Shown piece after piece: positions 1-11,390 of a DNA stretch of 64,000 bases (positions within the stretch are counted from its first letter, which is position 1; every line of letters starts with the position of its first letter). Under the pieces are notes generated by a model that saw only the letters and a program-made list of their open reading frames with translations, was not told the DNA's origin and ran no database searches. The stretch comes from Datisca glomerata (Eukaryota > Streptophyta > Magnoliopsida > Cucurbitales > Datiscaceae). The DNA is taken from assembly GCA_003255025.1 (NCBI GenBank), contig QANY01002785.1, forward strand, positions 1,086,043-1,150,042, given 5' to 3'. The position numbers and the translations under genes are program-made.

Positions 1-1955
1 AAGAGACAATTTATCTCTTCAATGCCTTCTCGACTTTTGTTCTAAACTCTTTGATTTCTCAAAAGTTTTAGAATCGAGAATAATAAGACAAACATAGTCA
101 TATCTAGAGTGTTTGTCAATAAAATTGACATTACACTCATTGTCACCCCTCACCTAGACTTTCACTTATCCACTCCAGTGATATACTCCAACACTAATGT
201 CATGCGCCTCTATATCCTTCTGTCTCAAAAAAGACTCTTGATCATATACTTATCAGTAATGAATTCACTACTTGTAAGAGTTTACAAATTTAAAGCCATG
301 AAGCTTGTCTCTTACTAATCCTCGAATTATACTCAAGTTATATGACCTAGAGATATTTTATAGATGTATAGTTGATGTCAAAACTTTTCTCTTCTATAGT
401 GTACTATGTACATGTTATTTTACTCAATATGATACAACAAAAATTTAAAAATAAATGTACTATCCAAAATAGTGTATATGCCTATATCCAAAGAATTACA
501 GTAGTACCTCTCATTTAGTTTTTCTAGTTTCCTAAAACATTCATAAATAATTGTGAACGTGATTAGTGATTTTAGAGTCTACTCACCAGGACGTAGTAGA
601 ATCAATCACTGATCACTTCTTAATGTGATGTATGTTTTAGCTCCTTATAGTCAAGTAAACTTTTTAGCTAGTTTTCTTGTATCTAGTCTTCCCACAATAG
701 AAGCACTTCCCATTATAGCTTTGCTCTCTCTTTCTTACTCTGAGTCAACTCTATTTGGACGTCTTTATTTTCTTCATCTTTTTTGGGCTTAGCTTAAGCC
801 TAAAAGAAGAAGCGAACTGGGTCACGTTTAACGCAAACTGTGACTTTAGATTCTCTTAGCTATCTGGAGTTCCTAGTTTAGTTTAGCCAGATTAAATATT
901 TATGCATGTGCTATAGTTTAATCATGAACGGATATAAGGAATCCGCTCAGGTATCTAAGACTATATCGATTTTAGCTTTAGGAATATATTTCTAGTTAAA
1001 TAAAAAAAAACCAGAAGGATATGGCCATCAACTAGAGTTTCCTTTTTCATCTAAGTGTTTAACATTACTCTTCAGGCATCTTACTGAAGATTAATAATTA
1101 TATAAGCTTCCATGTGAATTTACAATAGTTCCAACATATATGTCATATAATGACACTATGTAACATGGAACAAAAATTCAATCTATATACATAGCCAATA
1201 TTAATTTTATTCCTTGGAGTCGAACTCTAAGAAAGATCTAGCATAACGTTAATTAGGAGTGTACTTGCTTCTTTTTACAGTCAGATTAAAGTTCTAGTTA
1301 ATATCCATTAGTGTCGATAATATTTTCAATAAAGATGCTAATCGGCTCATGAACAACATTTTAATTACTAAAAAATAATTAAATTCTCAATTGTTACAAA
1401 CACATTCTAATTAAAGCATACATCATTACATGAAAATGAAAACTCAAAAAATTACATGCAATATATGCAATGGTATCCCAACTCTCATAAACATACTCAC
1501 ACTTAGGCAAAACGCACATTTAAAAATTTAGATAGGATAGTCAAATCCAATTAATTACAATTATGCTATTAATACACAGTAATCCTACTAACCTAGTATT
1601 AATATCTAAAATTAACTAACATTCAACTTTGATATCTTGAAATAAGTAAAAAGAACCGCTTAGGCGGGATACTACAAAATGAGTAAAGTGTATACCATTA
1701 TTTCACCTTCAGACTCGTGACAAGTGGACAACTCCTGCTTAGGCAGATCATCTCCAATTATTCACTTATCAAGGTAATCATTACGAATACCATACATGTA
1801 ATATCTGATACATCAGATACCCTCCTTTAGGGAGCTTCCAAGATTGAAAACAATGTGCCCTATCACCTTACTATGATCCTATAATGAAGTTCGTGAGTTT
1901 CGATTAAGAATCTCGCTCCCACTAGATTTTCTAAATTACATGAGTTTTTATTAAA
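1..1955 (-). pseudogene. Copia element A, gag to integrase remnant
   Basis: This is the degraded internal part of a Ty1/Copia polyprotein, reading right to left and leaving the window at base 1. The minus strand of about 1-135 gives an integrase core start (residues like VNFIDKHSRYDYV, equivalent to the family's FITFIDD.SRYGYV). About 250-420 gives a GAG-pre-integrase remnant around a LGHI motif. About 660-720 gives a damaged gag zinc knuckle (CFYCGKTRY). Stops and frameshifts are frequent, so no protein is made. It lies directly downstream of the LTR ending at 7439, so it is the 5' half of a Copia element whose 3' half is outside the window. Confidence 0.7.
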
Positions 1956-2050
1956 GTGAGTTACTAAGTTACTTTAGATAATTAGCCAACATAATCTTTA
2001 GCAACCTACCCAGATTAAACAAGCATGCTAAATTAGTATTATGTTTAAGT
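1956..2050. repeat. Flank duplication, left copy
   Basis: A 95-bp block beginning GTGAGTTACTAAGTTACTTT and ending TTATGTTTAAGT recurs as an 85-bp copy at 2407-2491. The two copies flank a patch of hAT transposon DNA. In other copies of this Copia family (around 47440-47520) related sequence occurs once, so the block belongs to the Copia leader and was duplicated locally. Confidence 0.8.
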
Positions 2051-2406
2051 GGATCCAATATTCGATCACTTATACTGAAGGCTGACTCGGATGCAACTGT
2101 GGAGATAGGATTCGCCATGACATCTCTAGCTATAAGACTAAGAACCTCATATTTTGAAGAGTTAATTTTCCACCAATTAAGAAGATTCAACTCAACATTC
2201 GAGTTTAAACATGGCTCTACTAAATATCTATCAATCTATGACTTAACCTCTAGGCTATTTTCCTTGCACAACCTTTTAAAAATATGGAGGTCAAACTAAA
2301 ATCATCTTCATCATCATTTTCAACTAACTCAGATTGTGACGATTGATCAACAAATGACACTGATTGACTGGAAGTAACCTTCCTTCTCAATTCAGAGGCA
2401 AGGTCA
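2051..2406 (-). repeat. Ectopic hAT transposase patch
   Basis: This 356-bp block is a direct-orientation copy of 3308-3708, the C-terminal coding part of the hAT element 1.25 kb away. It starts GGATCCAATATTC and ends CAGAGGCAAGGTCA, as the source does, but lacks about 45 bp of it. The minus strand encodes the hATC dimerisation segment (SKYEVLSLIARDV, then STVASESAFS). It has no terminal inverted repeats, so it did not arrive by transposition. It is bounded by the duplicated flank, as expected of a templated repair insertion. Confidence 0.8.
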
Positions 2407-2491
2407 GTGAGTTACTAAGTTACTTTAGGTAATTAGCCAACATAATCTACCCAGATTAAACAAACATTGTAAATTAGTATTATGTTTAAGT
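2407..2491. repeat. Flank duplication, right copy
   Basis: Second copy of the block at 1956-2050, with a 10-bp internal deletion and a few substitutions. It joins directly to Copia LTR sequence on the right. Confidence 0.8.
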
Positions 2492-3229
2492 CAATACAAT
2501 TTTATCTGAATTCTAATAATCTCACAATTTAATTAGCAGAAAATTAAATATCTAACGAGATTATTAAAATTAAAAATTAAATTTAAATAAAAACTAATAA
2601 CATGCTTCTAGGGGCTAGGAGTGTTCAATGGTCGGTCTAGTCAGATTTTTGGAGAAAAACAATACCACGCCAAAAATCACGGTCCTCCTATATGGAGGAC
2701 CGAACCGGCCATAAACCTGAAAAAAATCTGAACCGACCAGACCGTGAATCAACGGTCGGTTCGGTCAGACTTAACAGACTAAATACATGTTTTATAATAA
2801 ATATAATATTTAAGAATAAAGATAAATTTTAGATAGGAGTTCCCCATGTCCAAACATATCCAAACTTCAAAATATTAATATCCAACATTTAAAAATATTC
2901 AAAGTTCAAAGTAATAATATCTAACATTCAAACATATTGAAACTCCAAAATACAAATAATAATATCCAACATTCAAATATAAAAAAAAGTAAATCAGAAA
3001 CACAACAAAACATATAAGTTCATTCATCTTCAGTCTTAAATCCCATCATGCAATGGTAATGACAACTTCATATTGCATCTTGATACATTCTATTCACATG
3101 AAGACAATGAGTTCAGAAACATGAAGATAATGAGTTCAAAAGCATGTAAAAAAATATAAATAACAATATATAAATGAGTTACCTTAATCCATTTCTACAA
3201 TCTCATATAATGTCTCATTGAGATTAATA

Positions 3230-5361
3230 TGCACAAGTTTACTTAGAATCAAATTTTGTGCACATATAAGAGCTTCAACAGTTTTCAGAGCCAATGAAGT
3301 GTGAAATGGATCCAATATTCAATCACTTATACTGAAGGCTGACTCGGATCCAACTGTGGAGATAGGAATCGCCAAGAAATCTCTAGCTATAAGGCTAAGA
3401 ACCTCATATTTTGAAGAGTTTATTTTCCAACAATTAAGAAGATTCAACTCAACATTCAAGTTTAAACATGGCTCTACTAAATATCTATCAATCTATGACT
3501 TAACCTCTAGTCTATTTTCCTTGCACAACTTTTTAAAAATGTGGAGGTCAAACTAAAATCATCTTCATCATCATTTTCAACTATCTCAGATTGTGATGAT
3601 TGATCAACAAATAGCACTAATTGACTGGAAGTAACATTATTTTTGTATTCCTCAAATATTCTATCAAAAGTAGAAGTCAATTTCTTTCTCAATTCAGAGG
3701 CAAGGTCAGGATCATACAATATATCATATGCATGTGACACAAATCTCATTTTAAAGCGGGGATCAAGAATGGCAGCAACAAACAACAAATAATTGACCTT
3801 TTTTGAGCTTCCCCAATACTTGTCATACTTGGTCCTCATATTACTTGCCATTTTTTTCAAAAAAACATTGCTAGATGAAGAATATCTCTTAAGCAAGTTT
3901 TAAATAAAAAATCTCATGAACATATCTATGAGATGTAATATTCAAAGTCTCAGAAAGCCTTAATGTTATTTCGTAGAAAACTTTCAAAAACTTGATAATC
4001 ACTCGAGCATTATCCCAATCCTCATCCCCTGGAGGACCAAGTTTCTCATCTCCATGGAACTCCAATAAATAATATGCATCTTGTTCTCCAAGCCTCTCAA
4101 ATTCTTTTTGAAATTTTTCAGCCGACTCCAACATCAAATAAGTAGAATTCCACCTAGTATTAACATCTAGAGACACCAGACTACTAGAAGATATCTTTGC
4201 AGCCTCTACACAACTCCTAAACTTTTGAAACTGTATAGAAGATGAGCTTACATATTTGACCACACTACGAATTCTAGTGACAGAGTCATGAACATCCTTC
4301 CAACTATCACGCACAATAAGGTTGAGAATATGTGCACAACATCTAACATGCATAAACTCACCATCCAACACATGCCCCTTCCAATTTCTGATAGAATTTC
4401 TGATAGATTTTTTTAAATAAGTGATTGCACCATCATTGGCACTTGCATTATCAACGGTGACCGTGAAAATTCTTTCAATACCCCGGTCAAGCAAACATTG
4501 ACCAACAGCCATACTAATTGACTCCCCCTTCTGACTAGAAATTGGACAAAAGTTAATAATTCTTTTATGCAATACCCAATCCGAGTCAATAAAGTGTGCG
4601 CTAAGTACCATGTAATTAAGATTTTGGACTGATGTCCATGTATTAGTTATCAAAAATAATCTTTCATTTTTACTTGACAATGCCTTTTTTAACTTTTCTT
4701 TCTCCCATACAAACACCTTGAAACAATCTCTAGCTATTGTTATCCGGCTAGGAAAAACAAACTTAGGTTGCATGCCCCGACAAAATTTCCTAAATCCTTC
4801 ACCCCTTACCACACTAAACGCTAGTTCATCTTTAATGATCATCTTAGCAAGCAAAATCCTATACTTCTCAGCATTAAAGGTAGTAATAGATATTGTACAA
4901 CTACTATCAGCAGCTCCGTCACTACTACTATTAGGATTAAGAACTAATATTTTTTGCTTAGGATCATCAAACCTATTAGGATTCTTCATACATATTTTCA
5001 GATGATTCCACATATAAGAAGTACCATTAGCACTAATACATGCGAACATACACTTATAATGATTACAAGTAGCTCTCTCATCATTAGGATCACCAGTTTC
5101 AACTCTTATAAAATTATTCCAAACACCAGAAGAGACTCGGTTGCATTTGCTCTTACCTTTTGTAGATTTTGGTGGCAGTGAAGAACCATCATTAGGGTTT
5201 TTACCTTTTGCTGATTTTGGTGGCAGTGAAGAACCAACCATCATTAGGGTTTTTACCTTTTGCTGATTTTGGTGGCAGTGAAGAACCATGATAAGGGTAG
5301 ACATCTTTATGTAACAGTCACTGGTGTTCAAAATTTTGAAGATTTCTAACTGCACAACCAT
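3230..5361 (-). pseudogene. hAT (RICESLEEPER/ZBED-type) transposase
   Basis: A BED zinc-finger hAT transposase that once bound the element's ends and catalysed cut-and-paste transposition. The main open stretch (5361-3889, 490 codons) holds, in order, a repetitive N terminus, a BED-like finger (from SGVWNNFIRVE at about residue 80), and the long RNase H-like catalytic region with DNASAND and the typical LDVNTRWNSTYLML. It ends in a frameshift near 3889-3900. The next open stretch (3896-3507) continues with MASNMRTKYDKYWG and AAILDPRFKM. The C-terminal dimerisation domain follows to about 3230, with stops. The finger looks damaged: the expected CxxC reads CNHYKC. It is not functional, and there is no sign of domestication. 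Confidence 0.9.
5150..5290 (-). repeat. Minisatellite in hAT N terminus
   Basis: About three tandem units of roughly 42-48 bp. On the minus strand each encodes a version of SLPPKSAKGKNPNDG. Units differ by a few bases, and one carries a 3-bp insertion. They lie upstream of the BED finger in the transposase reading frame. Confidence 0.75.
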
Positions 5362-5799
5362 AGATCACCATAAAAATCTAAATCGTTGCCAAATAGATTA
5401 TGCACTAAAAAAGAACTCAATAAGAATATGAAAACATCATTGAAAGAATATGCAAATATGATTAAAAGAATATGAAAACATCATTAAAAGAATATGCTCC
5501 CAACCATTCAGTATATCATTCATATTCTCAACTTTGTTTATGCTCTGAGATCTACCCTGCAATTCTGCAAGGACTTCAGAATTTTCATTGACTCCTGCAC
5601 CATTTCTAGTCATTGGAATTTATATCTAGACATCACCGAATTTAACATTTAAGAGATTTACTTTTATAAATCAGATGCAAATAATAGAAAAAGACATCAC
5701 CAATTTTGAAAGAGAAAACGACATCCTCAGATAATATAACAAAGCAACAAAAGAACCCTAAAAAACCCAATAGAATGCTCGATCTTACCTGGATGAAGG

Positions 5800-6045
5800 G
5801 CTAAGCTGAGGGAGAAGGAGAGGCGAGAGGAGGCATCGTGACTTGTGAGTTGATGGAGAGGGAGAGGGTCTGAACTGATGGAGAGGGAGAGGCGAGAGGA
5901 GGCGTCATGACTCGTGAGATGAGGGAGATAGCGAGGGTTTAAGCTGAGGGAGAGGGAGAGTTTAGAGGGAGAGGCAAGACGTGAGAGGGAAAGGCGAGAC
6001 GCGAGAGGGAGAGGTGAGACGCGAGAGGACTCGATGAAGGATATG
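5800..6045 (+). repeat. GA-rich imperfect tandem repeat
   Basis: Purine-rich DNA built from GAGAGGGAGAGG and GGCGAGAGGAGGC-type units. On the transposase strand this is a CT-rich leader upstream of the gene, so it probably represents promoter and 5' UTR of the hAT. Confidence 0.65.
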
Positions 6046-6051
6046 GATGAT

Positions 6052-6125
6052 CAAACTCATGTAACCTAAACCCTAATATATATATATATATATATATATA
6101 TTAGGGTTTAGGTTACATGAGTTTG
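6052..6125. repeat. 74-bp perfect palindrome next to an N
   Basis: The two 37-base arms are exact reverse complements, with a central (TA)n run and no spacer. Each arm holds CCTAAACCCTAA, a match to the plant telomere unit. The palindrome stops exactly at the only undetermined base in the window, 6126. It lies inside the right end of the hAT element. Confidence 0.9.
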
Positions 6126-7439
6126 NAAAAAAACCATCTAGACCGACCAATTTCGCTTCGGACCAGTTCAGATTAAATGATCTGGGCGATTTTTTAGCAC
6201 CCTTAGTTGGGGAAATCCTCAACTGTATGTTTTCTTCTTATTTTTTTTAATTAATTAAGGCTATTAATTAAAATTAAATAACTTAATTTTAATTAATCTT
6301 TGGCCTATTTAGAGTAAAGATGGAGATAGTTTTTAGACCACTTGATTGACTATATAGAGTATGCACGTTGAACCACTTATTTATTTAACAAGTCTCTTCA
6401 CAACGTAACCCAAATTCGAGATAGTAAGGGGACCACGAGGATAAAAATATGTTTGACTACATAATTAATAAAATCTATCGATTAAACTCATAATCAAATC
6501 TATTAATTATTAATTAAGTTAACTCCACTATAAAATCATAATTGAACTCTAAATGTATTTTATATTACTCGATGTAACTATCATTGACCTATTATTCATT
6601 ATGTAATGCCCCTCTATAATATAGTACTGTGTATAATTAGATTAATTATTATTGATCTAATATTTACACACATCTTGGTATCATTAGGTTCTAATTTCAT
6701 TCTACTAGTCAACTATGATAATTTTCATACTTGATACCTCAAGTATAATTATCAAATCTCTAGTACTCAACCAAAAATTATCAAATTTCTAGTATTCTTC
6801 CAGATTTACTAAGCGCTTAGTTTATTGTGACCACATAAATGAATTACATAAAAGGTACTATGTCACTCAATTAAAAGTGTCTATGAATTCTACTATTGAG
6901 AATCTATGTAATCACTATCTAATAATTTAGTCATCCAACTTAAGTAATATGTTGACTCATAGAGTCTCATTCTTAATAGATCAAAATAATTAAGTTATTA
7001 AAATATGAGTTCCTGACTCTCTCAGTATATTGAGAGCACTCATAAACAATAGTAATTAGTCATGATTTTCAGTAAATTACAATCCTTTCAATGCATTTAA
7101 AATATACTAATACACTAACTAGGTACTCCACCTAGTGATCAAGGTAAGTCACTCTATATAATAGAGTTAATGTAATACAGTCATTTCTTAGCAGAGCGCC
7201 CATCTTAAATAGTTTGTGAAATTTAGTATTTACAAGTTATAAAAGACTCTTGGTTAAATAGCTTGTTCTCATGAGCTAAAACTCTATTGGACTCATAAAC
7301 TAAGTATTATTATACTTGTGGACTTTTTACAAGAATGTATTGCACATAATATAATAATAAATTATTTATTATTAATCAGAATTAAATGTGTGAATAAATA
7401 CAATAGAATTTCTGTACTTTTTAGGGCACAATCCTAACA

Positions 7440-9417
7440 TCCTCCCCATCTAATTTGATATTTTATCAGATTGATTTTGACTCACCTACAAGCTGAGGCC
7501 AGTATCCCTTCTTTTTCTTTCAATGGAAAATTCTATTAGTCGTTGATTTAAACTCTCTTAGAGCGTATTTTACCCCTATCTTTTGCTTTTAATTCATTTT
7601 GTACTAAAGATCACTCGTAGCAAATATACTTCTCCTCCCATTCGTGAACTTAATCCTCTGTTTTCTTTGAGGCCTTTCCTTTATGTTAGGTGGCAAAATC
7701 AGTAAGAGACTAAACTTTCTTTTGAGACAGATTGAGTTGAAGGTATCATCTTTTTATTTCTTTCTTTCTTAAGCATTCTCATTCTTGAATCAAATCTTAT
7801 ATCTTTGCAGCCTTCCCTCTCAAATAAAAATAAGATCTAATTCTAGGTAGTTATATCTTCATGAATTTATCTTAGGTCACTAAAATGCCAATGTGAAGAT
7901 AATTAAAGGTGAAATTGAATTTTATTAAATAATTAAAAAAATGAAAGTTACAGATTTATATATTCTATTTAAGATATTTAGACAGTGTAGTTAAGTGCAC
8001 ATTTAATTCTCTCGAAGCATTTTAAAGATTTCTTTTAGTTCTAATTATTGAGGCATTAGCTTTGCGTGAAGAATTATTGCTGTTGTAATACTTGGACATT
8101 GGCTTCTCCGCTGCCGAATCTAATTCTTTTAAGTTATTTAATTAAGTTTTGTGGTTCAATTTCAAGGATTTTCATGAGCTGGTTTCTATTTTAGTAGAGT
8201 GTAGAGAGTACTTATGATTGCTGCATCTCCTCAGTGTAAGCACGTTGTGCAATCGGGGATTGGAGTTGTCTATAAATTGGCTTGGTTTCAGTTGATGATT
8301 TTGTAGTTTAAAGAGCTCTCCTTCTATTATTGGATATTCTGGTCTAAGTTTATTTAGCTTTTTGCTAGTTTAAGAAAGGGTTTATATCATAAGACTTCCC
8401 CTAAACTTTGGCCCAAAATCACTTTATTTTCTTAAATTTTAATCTCTTTCCTAATGGTACCTAAACCTTCTTCGTCTATCAAAAACCCCCCCAAACCATG
8501 GAATCCTAATTAAGTATGTCACAAGAATGGTACATGTCATTTTTTTTCCAAAATTATCTTATCTTCAACCTTACAATTGAAGTTATATTCACAATTTCTT
8601 CCTTAAAAATAACCACCATTTCTTTTCTATCTTCACTAATTTGTAAGAAACTGGTTCTTTAAATGTGAAGCGATAGTTAAATTACCACGACAATAGTTTT
8701 CCCTTGTTCAATGGGTGGCTTTAAATAGAAGAGCGTAGGTTACTATTATTTGAGTACGTCTCCAAAATCAAGTTGGTTATTTATTTAAAATAAAGTTTGG
8801 TGAAAAATGTTAACGTTGCATTCTTGTGAAAGATCGAAATTCATGTCTTTTTTTCATTAGTCATCGTAAGTAATGAATTATTTTCACTTGAAACTGTCGT
8901 CAGAGAACCATGTCCATGAATGAGCTTGTTGTCGCACGTGTTGCGTACTACAGTTGTTGTTTCTGTCCTGAGATTTTCGAGTTTACAAATTTGCTTTCCC
9001 TTCCCCCTTTAGAATAACTTAACTTTTCTTGAGAGTATACCTAAGCGAGAGGCTTGCAATCTTGACGTCGGTGAAGATGCAAAGGAGGGTTGGTGAAATC
9101 GCCAACCTGCTTCGTGGTAGCATAGATGGGAGGTAGCACGACGATGGTGATTTTGTTGTGAAATCACAAGATAGGAAGAAGATTGAGGTCGGCGGTGCAA
9201 TCAAAAGGGCGAAGATGATGATCTTTTGAGTTTTTGAAGAAGAAGATGGAGGCCGTGGAGATGAGGATTTCGGGGGATGGGGAATTGGATGAAATGAAAA
9301 TGGAAGGGTTCCAAAGGGGATATGAGGGTTTCATGTTTTTGAGGTTAGATTTAAAATAAAAGTCGTCATATGCATGACACTTGACCATTTTAACAGCGCT
9401 TTACTCCGGTTTTCTAT
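7440..9417. other. No gene seen; possible MITE at 8380-8520
   Basis: AT-rich DNA with no convincing coding region. Short open frames around 9009-9388 overlap in several frames and resemble no known protein. About 8380-8520 has CCCCTAAACTTTGGCCCAAA and a C-rich tract, in the style of small plant Mutator-like or MITE ends, but no paired terminal repeat or target duplication could be fixed. Confidence 0.4.
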
Positions 9418-9439
9418 ATATGGGGTTTTTGCTAGGATT

Positions 9440-9846
9440 GATCGGTTTTAAAAATTAAAGAAAATTAGATTTGAACCACGAATGCTTCGTGGGTGGAATA
9501 TAAAAAAAATTCAATTTAGCTTATTTAATCATATTAAATAATTTAGTTTGATCAGGCATATACGATATTGAAACAAATAGATTAAGGCACAATGATTTTT
9601 CAGCTTTACTCTGTATCAGAGAATTTCTGAACTGGTGGAACTCCCTCGAATATCCTTCGTGGTCTTCAGGTTTTAAAATCAAAATCACGAACTTGATCTT
9701 TCACGAACGATTTACAAATTAGTCCACCAACAACTACCCGTTAATTTCGTAAATATATCTATGAAGAATTATATATATGAATTTGAATGTGGGCTCTCAA
9801 AACAATTGAAGAAGAAAAACCAAATCTTCTAGCTTATTTAATCATA
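9440..9846 (+). repeat. Direct repeat R1 (period about 429 bp)
   Basis: Begins GATCGGTTTTAAAAATTAAA. The motifs GATTTGAACCACGAA, CAGGCATATACGATATTGAA and GAACTCCCTCGAA recur in the same order in R2 about 429 bp downstream. It has the look of LTR or untranslated element sequence; no protein is encoded. Confidence 0.8.
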
Positions 9847-9868
9847 TTTGAGTGTGGGCTCTCAAAAC

Positions 9869-10520
9869 GATCGGTTTTAAAAATTAAAAAAAATTAGATT
9901 TGAACCACGAACGCTTCGTGCGTGGAATATAAAAAAAATCAATTTAGCTTATTTAATCATATTAAATAATTTAAAATTAATTTCAGTTTGATCAGGCATA
10001 TACGATATTGAAACAAATAGATTAAGGTAAAATGATTTTTCAGCTTTACTTTGTATAAGAGAATTTCTGAATTGGTGGAACTCCCTCGAACATTCTTCGT
10101 GTTCTTCAAGCTTTAAGATCAAAATCACGAACTTAATCTTTCACGAACGATTTATAAATTAGTCCATTAACAACCACCAGTTATTTTCATAAATATATCT
10201 ATGAAGAATTATATGTAGGAATTTGAGTGTGGGCTCTCAAAACAAAAGAAGAAGAAAAATCAAATCTTCCTTCTTTAGATTAATTTCAGTGACAACACTC
10301 GTGAGAGGAGAAAATATTTTTTCTTCCTTTTGTGTGCTGATAACAACAACTGTATCTTATCCGCATTATCTATTTGCAATCAAATCGCTATTAGATATTT
10401 ATCAAAGGATAATTTTCAGTATTTACAAATATACTCATATATTATAAAATTTCTAAAAATTTCCCTAATTATCTATCATTGTCCATTTGCGAGGAACATG
10501 CATCAACGAAATATTACAAT
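9869..10520 (+). repeat. Direct repeat R2, arm of inverted repeat
   Basis: Second copy of R1, extended further downstream to about 10520. The extended unit also matches 12500-13160 in opposite orientation. R2 and that copy therefore form a large inverted repeat with about 2 kb between arms. Small open frames at 10223-10527 lie inside the repeat and are not credible genes. Confidence 0.75.
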
Positions 10521-10568
10521 GGAATGACTAAAGCATCTTAATAGTTTGGATGATAAGTGCAATACTAA

Positions 10569-11390
10569 TTGTAACACCCCGACATACTAATTGCACATGC
10601 ATAAGCTAAAGTGTGTCACCTGTTCTATAAAATCATTGATTCTTCTCTAAAAGTAGTAAGATGGAGTTGAAACTTCTAATGAAATTTCATAATAAAAATG
10701 GTTTGACATTGAGGTATCTACTTATGTAAAACATTTTAAAACGGTTTAACAACTCCCACAATCATTTTATACAAGCCCAAAATAGTGTTTACACTAAAAA
10801 AAAACTTTTCCACTAGGTTTATATCATGTCACGTGCTAGGAGAGGTACTCCACTCAACCCTTGATCACTTCATTCTTGTCCGTTCCATTATACCATATTT
10901 TTTTGGTAAAACATTTCATAGAAATCACTTTTCATTACATTGATCAGTCCAAAGATAAAATAGGCTTAAAACATAATTGGACAATGCCCATCATAAACTA
11001 GGTGCACAGTCATGCAAAGTTTTAAAGGTCTCACACAACGCAGTCAATTTTGCCTCACACCTTCAGGAAACAAGCTCCACACCTTTGAGGGACAATCCCA
11101 CATCTTAAGGGATAATAAATAAGGTCCACATATAACCTCACACCCTCTGGGAGGTTACACCTTCGGAAATACGTCCCGCACCTTTGGCGGACAACTTATC
11201 CTGCCAAAGTACACATCACAATGCACATGAACATATCAATAACCATAAATCATGGTATAATAGATTTTCACATAAACTTGTGCACGAGTATAAAATTCTT
11301 TCACATAAAATTCATGCATTTGTGAATAAATTGAAAGTTTTATTTTAAATTAAAATATGTTTATAAATTATTCAAGTCTTGAAACTTTCA
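10569..11390 (-). mobile_element. Probable Gypsy LTR remnant
   Basis: On the minus strand the sequence runs into GTCGGGGTGTTACA at about 10569, a common 3' end of plant Ty3/Gypsy LTRs. Internal A/C-rich phrases such as CTCACACC and CACCTTCAGGAAAC repeat loosely at 11050-11200. No internal coding region can be assigned. The start of this LTR was not found; it may continue beyond the inverted repeat at 13.17 kb. Confidence 0.4.

Larger units (their letters stand above)
2616..6205 (-). mobile_element. hAT transposon, formerly autonomous
   Basis: A 3.6-kb hAT superfamily element inserted in a Copia LTR. The ends form a short imperfect inverted repeat, TAGGAGTGTTCA at the left and TAAGGGTGCTAA read inward from the right, like the TAGGGGTG termini of many plant hATs. 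The flanking octamers CTAGGGGC and GTTGGGGA match at five of eight positions, as an old 8-bp target duplication would. It carries one minus-strand transposase gene, broken by frameshift and stops. Its right end holds a GA-rich leader, a palindrome and one unknown base. Confidence 0.85.
2492..7439 (-). mobile_element. Copia A 5' LTR, split by hAT
   Basis: The right end, read on the minus strand, starts TGTTAGGATTGTGCCC. This is the LTR start shared with copies at 25956, 37863, 49281 and 60833. The LTR is in two blocks, about 2492-2615 and 6206-7439, separated by the hAT element. The block junctions match the uninterrupted copy B near 27118-27165, which shows they were once continuous. The left limit is not exact, because the LTR end and primer site are blurred by the hAT patch beside it. 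Confidence 0.75.

Noticed and set aside
109..318. Plus-strand open frame at 109-318
   Set aside because: It is the shadow of Copia integrase/GAG-pre-integrase on the minus strand; composition and lack of motif argue against a gene.
2099..2299. Two near-identical plus-strand frames (2099-2299 and 3356-3556)
   Set aside because: Both are antisense to the hAT dimerisation domain; their similarity reflects the DNA duplication.
3230..5361. Domesticated hAT (DAYSLEEPER-like) gene
   Set aside because: The element still has terminal repeats and carries a frameshift and stops.
6071..6110. Telomere fusion or interstitial telomere
   Set aside because: Only one CCTAAACCCTAA per arm, inside a hAT element; far too short for a telomere tract.
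9009..9388. Small minus-strand genes at 9009-9388
   Set aside because: Three overlapping frames with no domain, leader or splice support.
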